The notes beneath the pieces were generated by a model that was not told the DNA's origin, made no database searches, and saw only the letters and a list, made by a program, of their open reading frames with translations. A stretch of 64,000 bases of DNA from Limnephilus marmoratus (lineage: Eukaryota; Arthropoda; Insecta; Trichoptera; Limnephilidae), in NCBI GenBank assembly GCA_917880885.1, contig OU862933.1, positions 11,809,679-11,873,678 on the forward strand, in the 5' to 3' direction. Positions 33,780 to 44,467 of the stretch are shown piece by piece (the first letter of the stretch is position 1; the number at the start of each line of letters is the position of its first letter). The position numbers were made by a program, and so were the translations under genes.

Positions 33780-34195
33780 AGCTCATACATCAGAATAATA
33801 TATACGAGCCCTGGCATTGTGAAATTTGTATAAAAAATTGCAATAGGTGGCATGCGAGCTGTTTGAAAATTGAATGTACCGGGAATTAATGTATGAAAAG
33901 CTGGAGGGAGGAGGGGAACCCGGGAGTTGGGAGGGGAACTCAGGAGGGGAGAGGGGAATCTCGGGAGTGGAATCCGTGGGAGGGGGGAGGCAAATACGGG
34001 AGGGATTAGGGGAACCTGTGAGGGGGGAGGGTAACTCGGGAGTGGGGAGAGGGAAAGTGGAGGAATCGAAGTGGGAACGCGAGAGGGGAAGGGGACGCGA
34101 GAGAGGAAGGGGAACGGGATGAATGGGAAAGGACACACAGGGAAAACAATTTATTTATTAAATGGCATAGCAACGCAACGGGAACCAGCTAGTAT
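33780..34195 (-). mobile_element. Dispersed family C (minus) with polypurine tract
   Basis: Minus-strand copy of the 17820 element: complement of GTTTTCCCTGTGTGTCC, then 33898-34125 almost entirely G/A (GGGAGGGGAACTCGGGAG-type units), TGGCATGCGAGCTGTTTG, and the start ACTAGCTGGTTCCCGTTGCG at 34195. Proline- or glycine-rich frames on both strands are artefacts of the tract. Confidence 0.75.
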
Positions 34196-34599
34196 GTATT
34201 AAATACGCAATGAAATTGTTTTTTTTTCTGTTTTTGGAAAATCATTTTGAAAAGAGTTCTCTTCTCCTGGCTTCAATCACGCATATTCTCAAAAAAAGAT
34301 AGGAAGGTAATAAGTAACAAATCAGTAACAATATTGAAATGCCGAGTTTCCTTTTTTACTAAAATCGAACAGTATCTACGCACTTCTACGAATTCCAATT
34401 GGCTCGCCTATCCGAATTCGTGCTATTTTTATCAAAGGGCCCGATAGTAAGTTCATCAAAGGTTTTCCGACGTATCGAGGTTAAAAGAGCTGGTGGCGAA
34501 CTGGTATTTTTATGTGTCTTTTTTTAAAATATATATTTCATTTTAAAAACTTCTCAAACATAATTTGAGTGTTTTATTCACAAGCATTTCAAAATACAT

Positions 34600-34742
34600 A
34601 AGCACACACTTCACGACTAAAAATTACACATCTACCGGATCTGCCGGATCTGCCCTGATGATGGACACTGCAACGATGTCCGAAACGTTGGCTAAAGAAG
34701 GAGGTAGCGCAACACGGCATAATACCCCAAAAACAAATAACG
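34600..34742 (+). mobile_element. Penelope-like short insertion, 143 bp, with hammerhead-type core
   Basis: Flanked by a 9-bp direct repeat AAAATACAT (34591-34599, 34743-34751). The sequence around it, without the insertion, is found at 35690-35840 (CACAAACATTTCAAAATACA then GGTGTTCTGTC), which serves as an empty-site relative. Inside are CTGATGA (34655-34661), GGACA/TGTCC and GAAAC (34682-34686), then GGCTAAAGAAGGAGGTAGCG and CACGGCATAATACCCC. Same family as 24505-24671 and 47479-47907. Confidence 0.65.
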
Positions 34743-34850
34743 AAAATACATATATGGTGTTCTATCGCGACAAACTTACAAAAAATTAAGTATCGCAGCA
34801 AAAGAGTTCTAGAAGAAATTGTATTGCATTGGTATCTAATCTCTACATCT

Positions 34851-35640
34851 TCTCTACATATTATAAATTAAAGTCCTCGGCCGCGTCTGTCCGTCTGTTC
34901 GCGATAAACTCAAAAATTACTGAACGGATTTTCATGCGGTTTTCACCAATATGTAGTGATTCATGAGAAAGGTTTAGGTATATAATTTGTCATGGTTTTG
35001 TGTAAATCTCTACATATTATAAATAAAAGTCCTCGGCCGCGTCTGTCTGTCTGTCTGTTCGCTATAAACTCAAAAACTACTGAACGGATTTTCATGCGGT
35101 TTTCACCAATAGATAGAGTGATTCATGTGGAAGGTTTAGGTATATAATTTGTCAAGGTTTTGTGTAAATCTCTACATTTTATAAATAAAAGTCCTCGGCC
35201 GCATCTGTCTGTCTGTCTGTTCGCTATAAACTCAAAAACTACTGAACGGATTTTCATGCGGTTTTCACCAATAGATAGAGTGATTCATGAGGAAGGTTTA
35301 GGTATATAATTTGTCATGGTTTTGTGTAAATCTCTACATATTATAAATAAAAGTCCTCGGCCGCGTCTGTCTGTCTGTCTGTTCGCGATAAACTCAAAAA
35401 CTACTGAACGGATTTTCATGAGGTTTTCACCAATAGATAGAGTGATTCATGAGGAAGGTTTAGGTATATAATTTGTCAAGGTTTTGTGTAAATTGGTTGA
35501 AATATATAATATATAACGGAGAATGTCCGTATGAGAGGGCTGGCAAGCGGGTGGTGTGGATTTGATTTGTATGCAAATTAACAGATGGCGGTGGTTATAA
35601 AGTTTGGGTAACCATCCAGTAGATGGCGTTGTGTTGTGTT
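34851..35640 (+). repeat. Family E with four 162-bp tandem units
   Basis: Units start TCTCTACATATTATAAATAA at 34851, 35007, 35169 and 35331 (the last three spaced exactly 162 bp) and share AAGTCCTCGGCCGCGTCTGT, TACTGAACGGATTTTCATGC and TTTAGGTATATAATTTGTC. After the fourth unit the element continues into GGTTGAAATATATAATATAT and GGGCTGGCAAGCGGGTGGTG. Minus-strand relatives at 15595 and 25625 have a single unit. Confidence 0.85.
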
Positions 35641-35867
35641 AGCCGCAGCAACGCGTGTCCGGGTCATTATATTTTAAAAAGCTTCTCCAAAATCTGAGTA
35701 CTTTATTCACAAACATTTCAAAATACACACGGTGTTCTGTCGGGACAAAGTTACAAAATATCACGCGTCGCGCGATTCAGCGAAATTGTTCTAGAAGTGA
35801 CATTTCGTTGCATTGGTATCTAATAAGGAGTTATTATTATACAAAATACTATACAATTTGGGAGGAC

Positions 35868-36330
35868 AGTATGGGTACCGCCGCCCCGGGAACCATTTAT
35901 AGGATAACCAACACCTCTTCCATAGGTCACTCCAAGTAGTTCGCTACGTTTGGTAACTTAGCAGGAGTGCCCGGGTTCATGGGGTGAGGTTTGTCCGGGT
36001 CTTGGCGGCGGATGCGCCTGCACACCAGCATGGCAGACCGGTTCGGGAGAGAACGGTTGAGAGAGTCCCTTTGACTTCTCCAACTGTTCGGAACATCGCT
36101 TTGCACCGCATTGAGAGGGATGGATTCATACGTCCGTCACTCTTGGACACACTGATCCCCAGATTCCTATCCATCCCTGATACCCTTTTCCTTTTCAGAA
36201 CTTCCTCTCCTTCTTTTCTTAAAAACACTTCCTTTCTTAAAAAGACCCTCCACACAGCATCCCAAAGATGACATAGGCCCTGAGGGGAATTATTTTCCTC
36301 AGGGCCTCCTGAGTGGAGCTAATGTAAAAA
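35868..36330 (+). mobile_element. SINE-B, full-length copy (plus)
   Basis: The best plus-strand reference for the family. It starts ACAATTTGGGAGGACAGTAT, GGGTACCGCCGCCCCGGGAA and CCAACACCTCTTCCATAGG, passes TTCATGGGGTGAGGTTTGTC, GGATGGATTCATACGTCCGT and CTTCCTCTCCTTCTTTTC, and ends GACCCTCCACACAGCATCCC, AAAGATGACATAGGCCCTGA, the stem-loop, CTCCTGAGTGGAGCTAATG and poly(A). The last 80 bp equal the LINE-A 3' end. I see no convincing tRNA A/B boxes at the 5' end, so the promoter class is unknown. No protein: both 90-residue frames are non-coding. Confidence 0.85.
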
Positions 36331-36514
36331 AACAATGTTTAACCTACTCTAAAAACATATCAAATTATTAGTGCGTTCTCCGAGAAATTGAAAAAATACA
36401 TAACACATAATATCACATTATAAGGGCTTTCAAAAATAAATTAATTTTACAAAATTGTTTGCGCCTTTCTGAGTTTCAAAAAAATAGATTTAAAAATTGT
36501 TCCAAATTTATTTT

Positions 36515-36980
36515 TTTTTTTTTTTATTTACAAAAAGATACATAAATTATAGTGAATTTTATCCAATAATTAATTACGTAATACGTGTATTTGATGTACC
36601 CCCAAAGATATTCAAATACAGAAGAGATATGCTATGGTGTCCGCGCAACTGTCGCCGAACTACGCTCTAACTATCGTAGTTTTCATACAAAAATAATTTG
36701 TTCATTTCGTTGATTTTTTGAAAATGTGCATTAATACTGGTTAACAATATATTTTGAATAAGGAAAGAATTCGTTCATTTAGTTTAACGTTCGTTTGGTT
36801 TATTCGTTAATTATTTGTTCTAGTTTATTTGTTAATTGGTAAACAATATCGGCGACACCCGGAAGCGCAGACCCACATAGTAAAAACAGCAGACAGCACA
36901 TCTACTTATATTTCAATATCTTTGTGTAACCCCATAAATAAGCAGGGCTTGTGTGTATGGGGAGTGTATTGAAATCCAAA
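36515..36980 (-). pseudogene. CR1-like LINE 3' UTR (minus), split by a MITE
   Basis: 36515-36602 and 36925-36980 together give the complement of the 3' UTR seen at 21745-21880 (AATTAATTACGTAATAC, then CATAAATAAGCAGGGCTTGT and GTGTATGGGGAGTGTATTG). Poly-T at 36510-36526 marks the tail. No coding part left. Confidence 0.65.
36603..36924. mobile_element. hAT-type MITE, 322 bp (copy 1)
   Basis: TIRs CAAAGATATTCAAATA / TATTTCAATATCTTTG. Flanking 8-mers TGTACCCC and TGTAACCC match at 7 of 8. It interrupts a LINE 3' UTR whose uninterrupted form is at 21745-21880. A second copy in the other orientation lies at 53587-53914. Confidence 0.8.
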
Positions 36981-36984
36981 ATTG

Positions 36985-37600
36985 AAATCCAAATTTCACT
37001 CCATCGATATTAAGCTTGGTGTAATTCTAAGTGTCCAGCTCAGGTACGGGGGCTCCATCGAAGCCAGAGTTAGATTAGCCTCTCAGAACAGCCTCTCATG
37101 TACAGTTTACAAGGCCCGCAGATACTCTGTACTATATACACAACTGATAACCCTCTACAAATCGCAAGTACGCCCCACGGTTGAATTTGGCAGCAATCTC
37201 TGGTCCGGGGCCCCAAAATACCTAAAAAAACTCTCGACTCTGAGCAGAAACGGACGGTCCGTTTGAAAGATTCTCCTAACTTAACAAACGGATTGCAATC
37301 TTTCAGCACAGGCGTCAGGTGGGAATGCTGTCCCTGTTCTGCCGGTATTACAATGGAAGATGCTCCGAGGAACTAGCATCATTGATCCCCTCGGCACCGG
37401 TGCGTAATCGAGTAGTCGTTGTGCATAGTCGCCAAACACGCACCATTACGCACGGTTGATGGCACGGTACACCGTTGACTTTAGTTACATGAGGAACGGT
37501 TTGCCGGCCTCTGTGTTTCCTCGTGGGTCTCTTCAAGACCCATGTTCACTCCTTCATCTCCTAAAAAAGATCCTCCACTTACGAGTAGCACCAATTATTA
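36985..37600 (+). pseudogene. LINE-A fragment (plus), heavily damaged
   Basis: Contains LGVILSVQLRYGGSIEARVR, ITLYKSQVRPTVEFGSNLWS and a GAPKYLKKLSTLSRN version of the LINE-A peptide, then frameshifts. The MLSLFCRYYNGRCSEELAS part appears in another frame near 37325, and the 3' part is rearranged (a deletion removes most of CHMRTGRFFDS-ARLWND). It extends further 5' than the other LINE-A copies. Confidence 0.75.
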
Positions 37601-37651
37601 TATTAGTTTTTTTTTTTTTTTTGAAAACGTGGTTCGATTTTAAGCCTTAGA

Positions 37652-37663
37652 ATTCTGTACCTG
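37652..37663. repeat. Target-site duplication, left
   Basis: ATTCTGTACCTG, repeated exactly at 43100-43111. It defines the 5' boundary of the I-like element. Confidence 0.85.
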
Positions 37664-37916
37664 GATTCGAATTTTGAACATCTAGCTGTCACAGTTACTT
37701 TGTTTTTCTCTAGAAAAAAATAATCTTTTTTTATTATTTTAACTAAAATTTTTATGTTTTCTGGTCAATAAAAGTGTAGTGTGTTGTTCCTTGAGGATTC
37801 TTCTCCCCTCTGATCTTCGAGGAGTCACTTTTCGTTGCTGATTTCCAGATACTTATAACCTTTTTTATTTCTGTCACTTTCCATACATTTTTTTTTCATT
37901 TATATTTTTGTAAACA

Positions 37917-39311
37917 ATGGAGGAGGACCCTCCTGGACACCCTAAAAAGCCCCCAGATCCTCCCCCTGACCCCCCAGATGGTGAAAATGTAGTAATTTCG
38001 GACAGTGAATCTGTCATTCTGACTACCACAAAAAAAAGGAAGTTTAGTCCCTCTTCCTCAATAAAACATGACTCTCCTTCTTCTTCTCAGTCTTCACCTG
38101 CTCTTCCTCAACCTCCTCCTATAAACTTTTATTCTCCTCATTCCTGTGGCCCGTTCATTGTGTACGCTCAAAAAACTGAGCAAGGTAAAACCATCCACCC
38201 TCTTGAATTTGGTAAATTCCTATCAAATAGCAAGAACCTTTCTATTAAGCCGGGAGGTGTAAAATCCGAGGGTCGCTTCCGAATCTCTGTTGAATTCCTC
38301 TCAGGTTCAGCCGCCAACAACTTTATCAAAAACATATTTATTTCATCAAATTCTAAATTCAAGGCGTACATCCCAACTTTCAATGTCACTCGAATGGGCC
38401 TCGTCAGAGGTATCTCGACCGATCTGTCCATTCCAGAAATCCTATCTTCTCTTTCAACTCCCCAACATATCGGCAATCCCATAAAAGCCAGGAGGCTAAA
38501 TTATAAGGACACCTCTGAGGGCATCGTTTCCTGGAAGCCCTCACAATCTGTCGTCATCACATTCGAAGGACAATCTCTTCCCTCCCATATTTATTTATTT
38601 TTCAACTCCTTACCAGTTGAAATGTATACTTATCCTACCACTCAATGTTACAATTGCTGTCGTTTTGGTCATACCAAAGCTGCATGCAGATCCCCTCCCA
38701 GATGTTTCAAATGTGGAGAAAACCACACGGCTGACCAATGTTCTTCTCTCTCTTCTCCTAAATGTTTTAACTGCTCAGGTGCTCATTCCGCCATTAACTC
38801 TTCTTGTCCGGAACAATTTCGCCAAAAAAATATAAAAATTTCTATGGCCTCTCAGAACTTGTCTTTTCTACAGGCTTCTAAACTATTCCCGCCTGTCAAA
38901 AAATCATTTGCCGAGGTTTTATCCAGTAACTCCTCATCCAACCCACCCGCCTCCACCTCAACATCTTCTCGTTCAACTAAATTCTCATACAAAAACCCTA
39001 TCTCTAAACCGGCTCCTGGATACGATCAGCAACAACACAACTCACTTCTCTTGAATCCCAATGGTTCACCTCTTTCAAATGCCACAAATGGGTGTGCAAA
39101 CAGTTATAATTCATCCTCAACAAACCATCAAAAGCTTTCTGAACAACTCTCCCAAGATAATTCTTCATTTATTCAAACTCTTATTATGCTTCTAATTGAC
39201 CTAATTTCTTCTCAAACTAATCTACCGCCCAACGCTGCTTCTATTATTTCCACATTAAAATCATTTATTCAAAATGGCTCTTCAAGATGTTACAATTCTT
39301 CAGTGGAATAG
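37917..39311 (+). CDS. ORF1 (gag-like RNA-binding protein) of I-like retrotransposon
   Basis: Open frame of 464 residues with an ATG 253 bp from the element's 5' end. ORF1 proteins of this type coat the element RNA into a ribonucleoprotein for target-primed reverse transcription. The N-terminus is Pro/Ser-rich and acidic, with a basic KKRK at 39-42. A globular region (about 75-235) precedes three zinc knuckles: CYNCCRFGHTKAAC (244-257, CX2CX4HX4C), CFKCGENHTADQC (263-275, CX2CX3HX4C) and CFNCSGAHSAINSSC (283-297). The tail is Ser/Asn/Gln-rich, low complexity. It overlaps the start of ORF2 by 38 bases in another frame, so ORF2 is probably made by reinitiation or frameshifting. No internal stop, so this ORF could still be functional. 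Reverse-strand frames here are shadows. Confidence 0.9.
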   Translation: MEEDPPGHPKKPPDPPPDPPDGENVVISDSESVILTTTKKRKFSPSSSIKHDSPSSSQSSPALPQPPPINFYSPHSCGPFIVYAQKTEQGKTIHPLEFGKFLSNSKNLSIKPGGVKSEGRFRISVEFLSGSAANNFIKNIFISSNSKFKAYIPTFNVTRMGLVRGISTDLSIPEILSSLSTPQHIGNPIKARRLNYKDTSEGIVSWKPSQSVVITFEGQSLPSHIYLFFNSLPVEMYTYPTTQCYNCCRFGHTKAACRSPPRCFKCGENHTADQCSSLSSPKCFNCSGAHSAINSSCPEQFRQKNIKISMASQNLSFLQASKLFPPVKKSFAEVLSSNSSSNPPASTSTSSRSTKFSYKNPISKPAPGYDQQQHNSLLLNPNGSPLSNATNGCANSYNSSSTNHQKLSEQLSQDNSSFIQTLIMLLIDLISSQTNLPPNAASIISTLKSFIQNGSSRCYNSSVE

Positions 39312-42300
39312 CCGCAGTGCTATTTCTAACAAATCAAACCTTCTTAACCTATTAAATTCAAACCTTGTTTCTGTGGCTGCTGTCTCGGAAACATGGTTTA
39401 CTCCATCCACCCACTTTAATGTGGGAGGGTACTCCTGTCTCCGCGATGATCGCCCGGAAGGTACGGGCGGTGGTGCTGCCCTTTTTATTAAAAAATCCCT
39501 TCCGTTTTTCCCAATAAATAATATCAAACCCCCCAATGCTGACTTTCAAATGGTTGCAGCTAAAATAAAGGACACTTCCTTTGTTTCTATCTATCTTCCC
39601 CCAACATCGCACTTCAATAAACAAGCATGGTTGCAAATTGTCCGTCAACTAAGCCCTCCTTTCTATTTATTGGGTGATTTTAATGCCCATTCCCCCGTCT
39701 GGGGTTCTGCTTTCTGTGATCGAGACGGTCGAAGTGTGATGGATTTCCTAGATGAATCCAACCTTTTTCTTTTGAATGACGGATCTCCTACTAGAATCTC
39801 TCGCCCCAACACAAACCCCAGTGCAGTGGATCTCTCCATATGCTCTATTAATCTGGCACCTCTCTCCTCGTGGGTGGTGTCCCCCGACCCCTGCTCCAGT
39901 GATCATTTCCCGATCACCATCACTTATCAAACTTCTTTCCATTCAGACAAGGCCCATATTTCGACAAAGATTAAAACAAAACATACCAAATGGGACGAAT
40001 TTAACTCACATATGGATAAGTTTATACAAACTTTATCCTATACCGATACATTATCTGTCAAAGATGACTACGATAACTTCAAATCAATGCTCGTAACTGC
40101 AATCAATAAATCAAATCCTCCCCTTAAAACCAAATCTCTCAAAAAACTCCCTCCGACTCCCTGGTGGGATGAGGAATGTTCCAAGGTAGTGAGAATTCGG
40201 AAAGCTAAATCTCTTTCCTATCGTCACAATATGACTATGGAGAACTATCTCATATACAAAAATGCCGAAGCCAATGCCAAAAGGGTATTGAGGTCAAAAA
40301 AAAGATCCGGGTGGTACAACTTCTGCAGTTCTGTATCTCCGAGCACTCCAATTTCGGAAGTTTGGTCTGTGATTCGAAGATTTCGATCCTCCTTCAGCTC
40401 AACATCTTCTCGAGCATCTCATTCTAAATGGATAGATGAGTTCTTGGACAAAATTGCCCCGCCTTCTGTTCCTAACTTAGATGAAATAACTCCCATTCAT
40501 AACACTCATATGTCTGATCATTGGCTAGACTCTCCATTCACTTTAATTGAATTAAAAAATTGTTTATCAACAGTCAAGGACTCATCTCCAGGCAGAGATG
40601 GTATACCTTATAGCATTATAAAAAATAGTAATGATAATGTTCTAAATCACTTCTTAAGCATCTTAAATAAAATATTCCAGACTGGCATAATTCCTGATGA
40701 CTGGAGTTCTCAAATAATCATTCCAATCCTAAAATTAAACAAATCACCATTCTGGATCCAACTATAGGCCAATTGCTCTTTCATCCACCCTTAGTAAAAT
40801 TTATGAAAAATTAATTAAAAACTGGTTAGAATTTTTTGTCGAGAGTAATCATCTTCTCTCTCCATCTCAATTTGGATTTAGAAAAAAAAATCCACGCAAG
40901 ATAACCTTGCCATCATCAGCACTGATATTAATTTATCCATTTCTAACAAAGAAGTATGTCTTGCAGACTTTATAGACATAGAAGGCGCCTTTGACAATGT
41001 TTCCATCCCAATTCTTAAAAATAAACTTTTAGGCCTTGGCTTACCCCTCATGTTTGTCCAATCTATTATTAATCTTTTTCTCGATAGGAAAATTTTCATT
41101 GAGCTACCAGATGTTACTCCTCAGAGTAGGTCAATTTGGAAGGGCTTACCTCAAGGCGATGTATTATCCCCCTTACTGTATAATATATACACACATGATA
41201 TGCATGTCACCATTCCCCCTCAAGTAAAAGTTATTGAGTTCGCGGATGACATAGCTTTCTTCTTATCATCCAAAATCATCCCACCCGCCGTCAAATATCT
41301 TAATGAAGCCATGGATACCCTTTGCACATGGCTCACTTTAAATGGTCTTGAACTTTCAGTTCAAAAGAGTCAGTGTGTCACCTTCTCAAACCGTCATCAT
41401 AACCCTCCTGTTCAAATTTTATTTAAAAACTCTCCAATCCCCAATGTCTCCGAAGTTAAATTTTTGGGAGTAACATTTGATAGGAAACTTAAATGGTCTT
41501 CCCATATTCATAATATTGTTACTAAATGTGAAAAAAATTTAAATATCATCAGATCATTGACTGGCGTTTGGTGGGGTTTACACCCTATCTGCATTAAGTT
41601 GCTTTACAACGCACTTATTCGAAGCCATCTCGACTATGCCTGCCCACTTTTTAGTACTGCATCCAAAAATGCACTCAGCAAATTAGACAAAATTCAATCA
41701 AAGTCATTGCGAATAATAACTGGAGCCATGCAATCGTCGCCCATCAATTCTCTTCAAGTAGAATGTTCTGACCCTCCACTTTATTTAAGACGTCAACTAT
41801 TTGCTGACAAATTTGTTCTTAAATGTTTGAATTCTAAATGCCATCAGGTTATTCCCAGAGTGTCGTTGTTCAAAGACTCAACACATTCATCTACAATCAG
41901 AGCTCGAATTAAACCTCTTCCTGCCATCTGTAAAAATTTTCATTCTCTCTCAGAGCTTCAAATTATCCAAAATGATCTTCTTCCATTATTCAAATTAAAA
42001 TATAGTCACGTCACCCTATCCCCAACAATTTTAGAAGGGATCGGCATCCTTAAAAGTCATTCCAATCTTCCAGCCCGTACTGTCAATAATATGTTCAATG
42101 ACATTATTTCTTCTAAATGGCCCAACACTTCTCTTTTATTTACTGATGGCTCCAAATCTCTAGACTCTCCTAACTGTGGTATAGGTATTAACGTTTACCA
42201 CAATAATTCTAATGAAAGAATATTTTATTCAATTTCAAACCAATTTTCAATATTTTCTGCCGAGTGCATTGCAATAATTGAATCTCTCAAATATATAATA

Positions 42301-43011
42301 AAAAATAATTTTGAACATTCTCTTGTTCTCTCTGACTCTCTCAGTTCCCTCCAAAAACTTAAATCCAGTCCTCTTCTTCATCCTGATGATCACTTTGTAT
42401 GTCTTATTCGAGTGCTGATTTCCTCCATTCAAAGTTCTGGAAAAACTGTCGCTCTGATTTGGATTCCTGGACATGTTGGCATAGTGGGTAACGATATTGC
42501 TGATTCCTTGGCAAAACAAGGAGCGTCTAACCCTACCATTACCCTCGTAAACCATATTCCCCTATCTGATATTTTTTCCATCATCAAATATAGATCCCGC
42601 AATGTTTGGACAGAGTATTGGAACATTGCTAGTCAATCCAAGGGTGCCCGCTACGCCTCAATACAAAGGACTATCCCATCAAAACCGTGGTTTCAAAAAT
42701 TCCCTAATTTTTCAAAAAAAGAAATTTCCTTACTTATTCGAATGAGAATCGGACATTGTTCCGTTCCTTCTCACCTTTTTAAAATTCATGTGCTTGACTC
42801 CCCAGATTGTACATTCTGTGGTCTAGATGTGGGAAATTTAGATCACATATTTTTTGATTGTCCCTCTCTAAATAAATATCCTCTCTTCTATCAAGATTTA
42901 TCCAAAATTGCCTCTCCTCCATTCAACATCTCATCTCTTCTAAGTCTGAACTCCACTCCAATCTTCCATAAAATTCTAAAATTTGCACATTTAAATAAAA
43001 TTAATATATAA
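39274..43011 (+). pseudogene. ORF2 (EN-RT-RNase H polyprotein) of I-like retrotransposon, two frameshifts
   Basis: About 1245 codons if read through. Residues 1-225 are an APE-type endonuclease: LQWNSRS near 10, SETWF near 40, GDFNAHS from 134 and SDH at 209-211. The reverse transcriptase follows with RPIALSS, QFGFRK, FIDIEGAFDNV, GLPQGDVLSPLL and a FADD box at about 656. A canonical RNase H comes later: TDGS (D958), SAECIAIIESL, LSDSLSS and HVGIVGNDIAD. The C-terminus has CTFC-x7-H-x4-C from 1179. The frame stops at 40767 because one base is gained near 40751, and one A is missing from the A9 run at 40882-40890. The two shifts compensate, leaving about 46 codons of the RT fingers in the wrong frame, so this copy should not make active RT. 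ATG at 39274 overlaps ORF1. Confidence 0.9.
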
Positions 43012-43099
43012 ATTCACTTTTCATTTCTCTGTAATTATAAATGATGGCCTAGAACACCCTTGAAGGGTGAAAGCCAGAAATAATTGAAAAAAAAAAAAT

Positions 43100-43111
43100 A
43101 TTCTGTACCTG
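43100..43111. repeat. Target-site duplication, right
   Basis: ATTCTGTACCTG, directly after the poly(A); matches 37652-37663 exactly. Confidence 0.85.
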
Positions 43112-43660
43112 AGAAGCATACGGATGCCAAAATTTGAAGAATTTTGATGCCAACTCGAAGTAAATTATCATGTTTATCAGAGGCAGTAAGATATAGATCC
43201 TATCATGAATAAAAATAGGATTTTCAAAAATGTATACGGATGCAACTACCGTTGATGCAACATCTACCTTAGAAGCAGAAAGATGAACAACTTCATCTTT
43301 ATGATTTAGTTGCATTTTGATTATTATGACTCAATTTCTAATTGCATCCTTCTGCCTCTAACATTACTACGCTTTCTGTGGAAGTAATCAATTTGCAAAC
43401 ATGATGCTTTTATAATACACCACATGTCATAACAAAATATTCCATTTCATTTTGAAGCAGAAGGACTCAAGTCAGTGTTTTGGTTTGACTCAAGTCAGCG
43501 TTTTTTTATTAATATTTTTACGTAGTTCTTTGGCGTTTCACATTTCGGAGTGTCAATTTATAGAAAATACCATGATTGTTGCCAGCGTTGGATATCGTTT
43601 TCTTATTTACTCCCTGCCAATATTGGTTCGGCTGTCAACGGTGAAACCGTGCTCTGGGGT
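43112..43660. other. No gene recognised
   Basis: Unassigned; short imperfect repeats such as GACTCAAGTCAG(T/C)GTTTT near 43465-43505. Confidence 0.45.
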
Positions 43661-43892
43661 CCTAGCATGGTCGATCGATATAGGTTTTATCGAAAATGTC
43701 GGTAACTTGCCATCGCTCCCTAGCACGACTGCAGGCCGCTAGCGAACAAACAATAGTTCACAATGACTTGGGGTTCCTAATATATTTGACGTAAACTGTT
43801 GTTTATTCGTTAGCGGCCTGCAGTCGTGCTAGGGAGCGATGGCAAGTTACCGACATTTTCGATAAAACCTATATCGATCGACCATGCTAGGG
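43661..43892. mobile_element. Hairpin element (foldback/MITE-like), 232 bp
   Basis: A 92-bp left arm (CCTAGCATGGTCGATCGATA to AACAAACAA) and an inverted right arm differ at only a few positions, around a 45-bp spacer. The arms contain CGATCGATATAGG, GTCGGTAACTTGCCATCGCT and CGACTGCAGGCCGCTA. No clear TSD. RNA from either strand would fold into a long, nearly perfect duplex. Confidence 0.75.
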
Positions 43893-44004
43893 GGCCTGGT
43901 CATTGATATGAACTCTTCGGAAGATACGCATATCGATTTCACTATGCTAGAGCTCTAGAAATCCAAAACACACACATAAATGTATTGAAAGTTGAAAGAA
44001 TTAT

Positions 44005-44465
44005 TATTAACTAGCTGGGTTACCCGGCTTCGCTCAGGAAAACATTCGAGAGTGTTCTGGAATGTTTCACTTTGATGTTCCCGATTCTCTATTCTCCAAC
44101 ATTCTACAACTTTCTGTTCTGGAACGTTGTGGAATGCTCTAAAATACTCTGACTGGGGTGTCGGCAACACTCATGGAGTTGCTGTCAGATTAAATTGACG
44201 TTCGAATTCACGACGGATCTTGCTTTATATACCCCATATGGGTAGCCTCACAGAAAAAAAAAACTTCAAATGTTCCAGAATAATGTTCCAGATCATTCCA
44301 CCACATTCAGGAGTGTTCGGGAATGTTCCGCAATGATCTGGGCTGTTCCGGTACGTTCTTGAACGTTCCATCCTATTCCCGAACATTCCAGAATGTTCCG
44401 AGATGTTCTGGAATGTGGTGGAAGGCTCAAGAATACTCTGGAATTTTTCGAACTGTTCTAGAAAT
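44005..44465. repeat. TTCnnGAA-rich block 1 (heat-shock-element-like)
   Basis: Starts ACTAGCTGGGTTACCCGGCT. 44030-44165 and 44265-44465 are dense in TTC/GAA triplets spaced 5 bases apart in alternating orientation; 44353-44408 keeps the phase over eleven pentamers (GAACGTTCC, then CCGAACATTCCAGAATGTTC, then TGTTCTGGAATG). That is the heat-shock-factor site rule (alternating nGAAn). The two sub-blocks are separated by about 100 bp without the motif. Confidence 0.7.
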
Positions 44466-44467
44466 TT

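Larger units (their letters stand above)
37664..43098 (+). mobile_element. Full-length I-like non-LTR retrotransposon
   Basis: About 5.4 kb between exact 12-bp target-site duplications, with a 253-bp 5' UTR, ORF1 (gag-like), ORF2 (endonuclease, reverse transcriptase, RNase H), a short 3' UTR (GTAATTATAAATGATGGCCT, AGAACACCCTTGAAGGGTGA) and poly(A). The domain order EN-RT-RNase H with a CCHC-bearing ORF1 places it in the I superfamily in the broad sense (I, Nimb, Ingi, Loa-like clades); I cannot say which. The exact TSDs and only two frame lesions point to a recent insertion. A 3' relic of the same family lies at 53338-53990. Confidence 0.9.
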
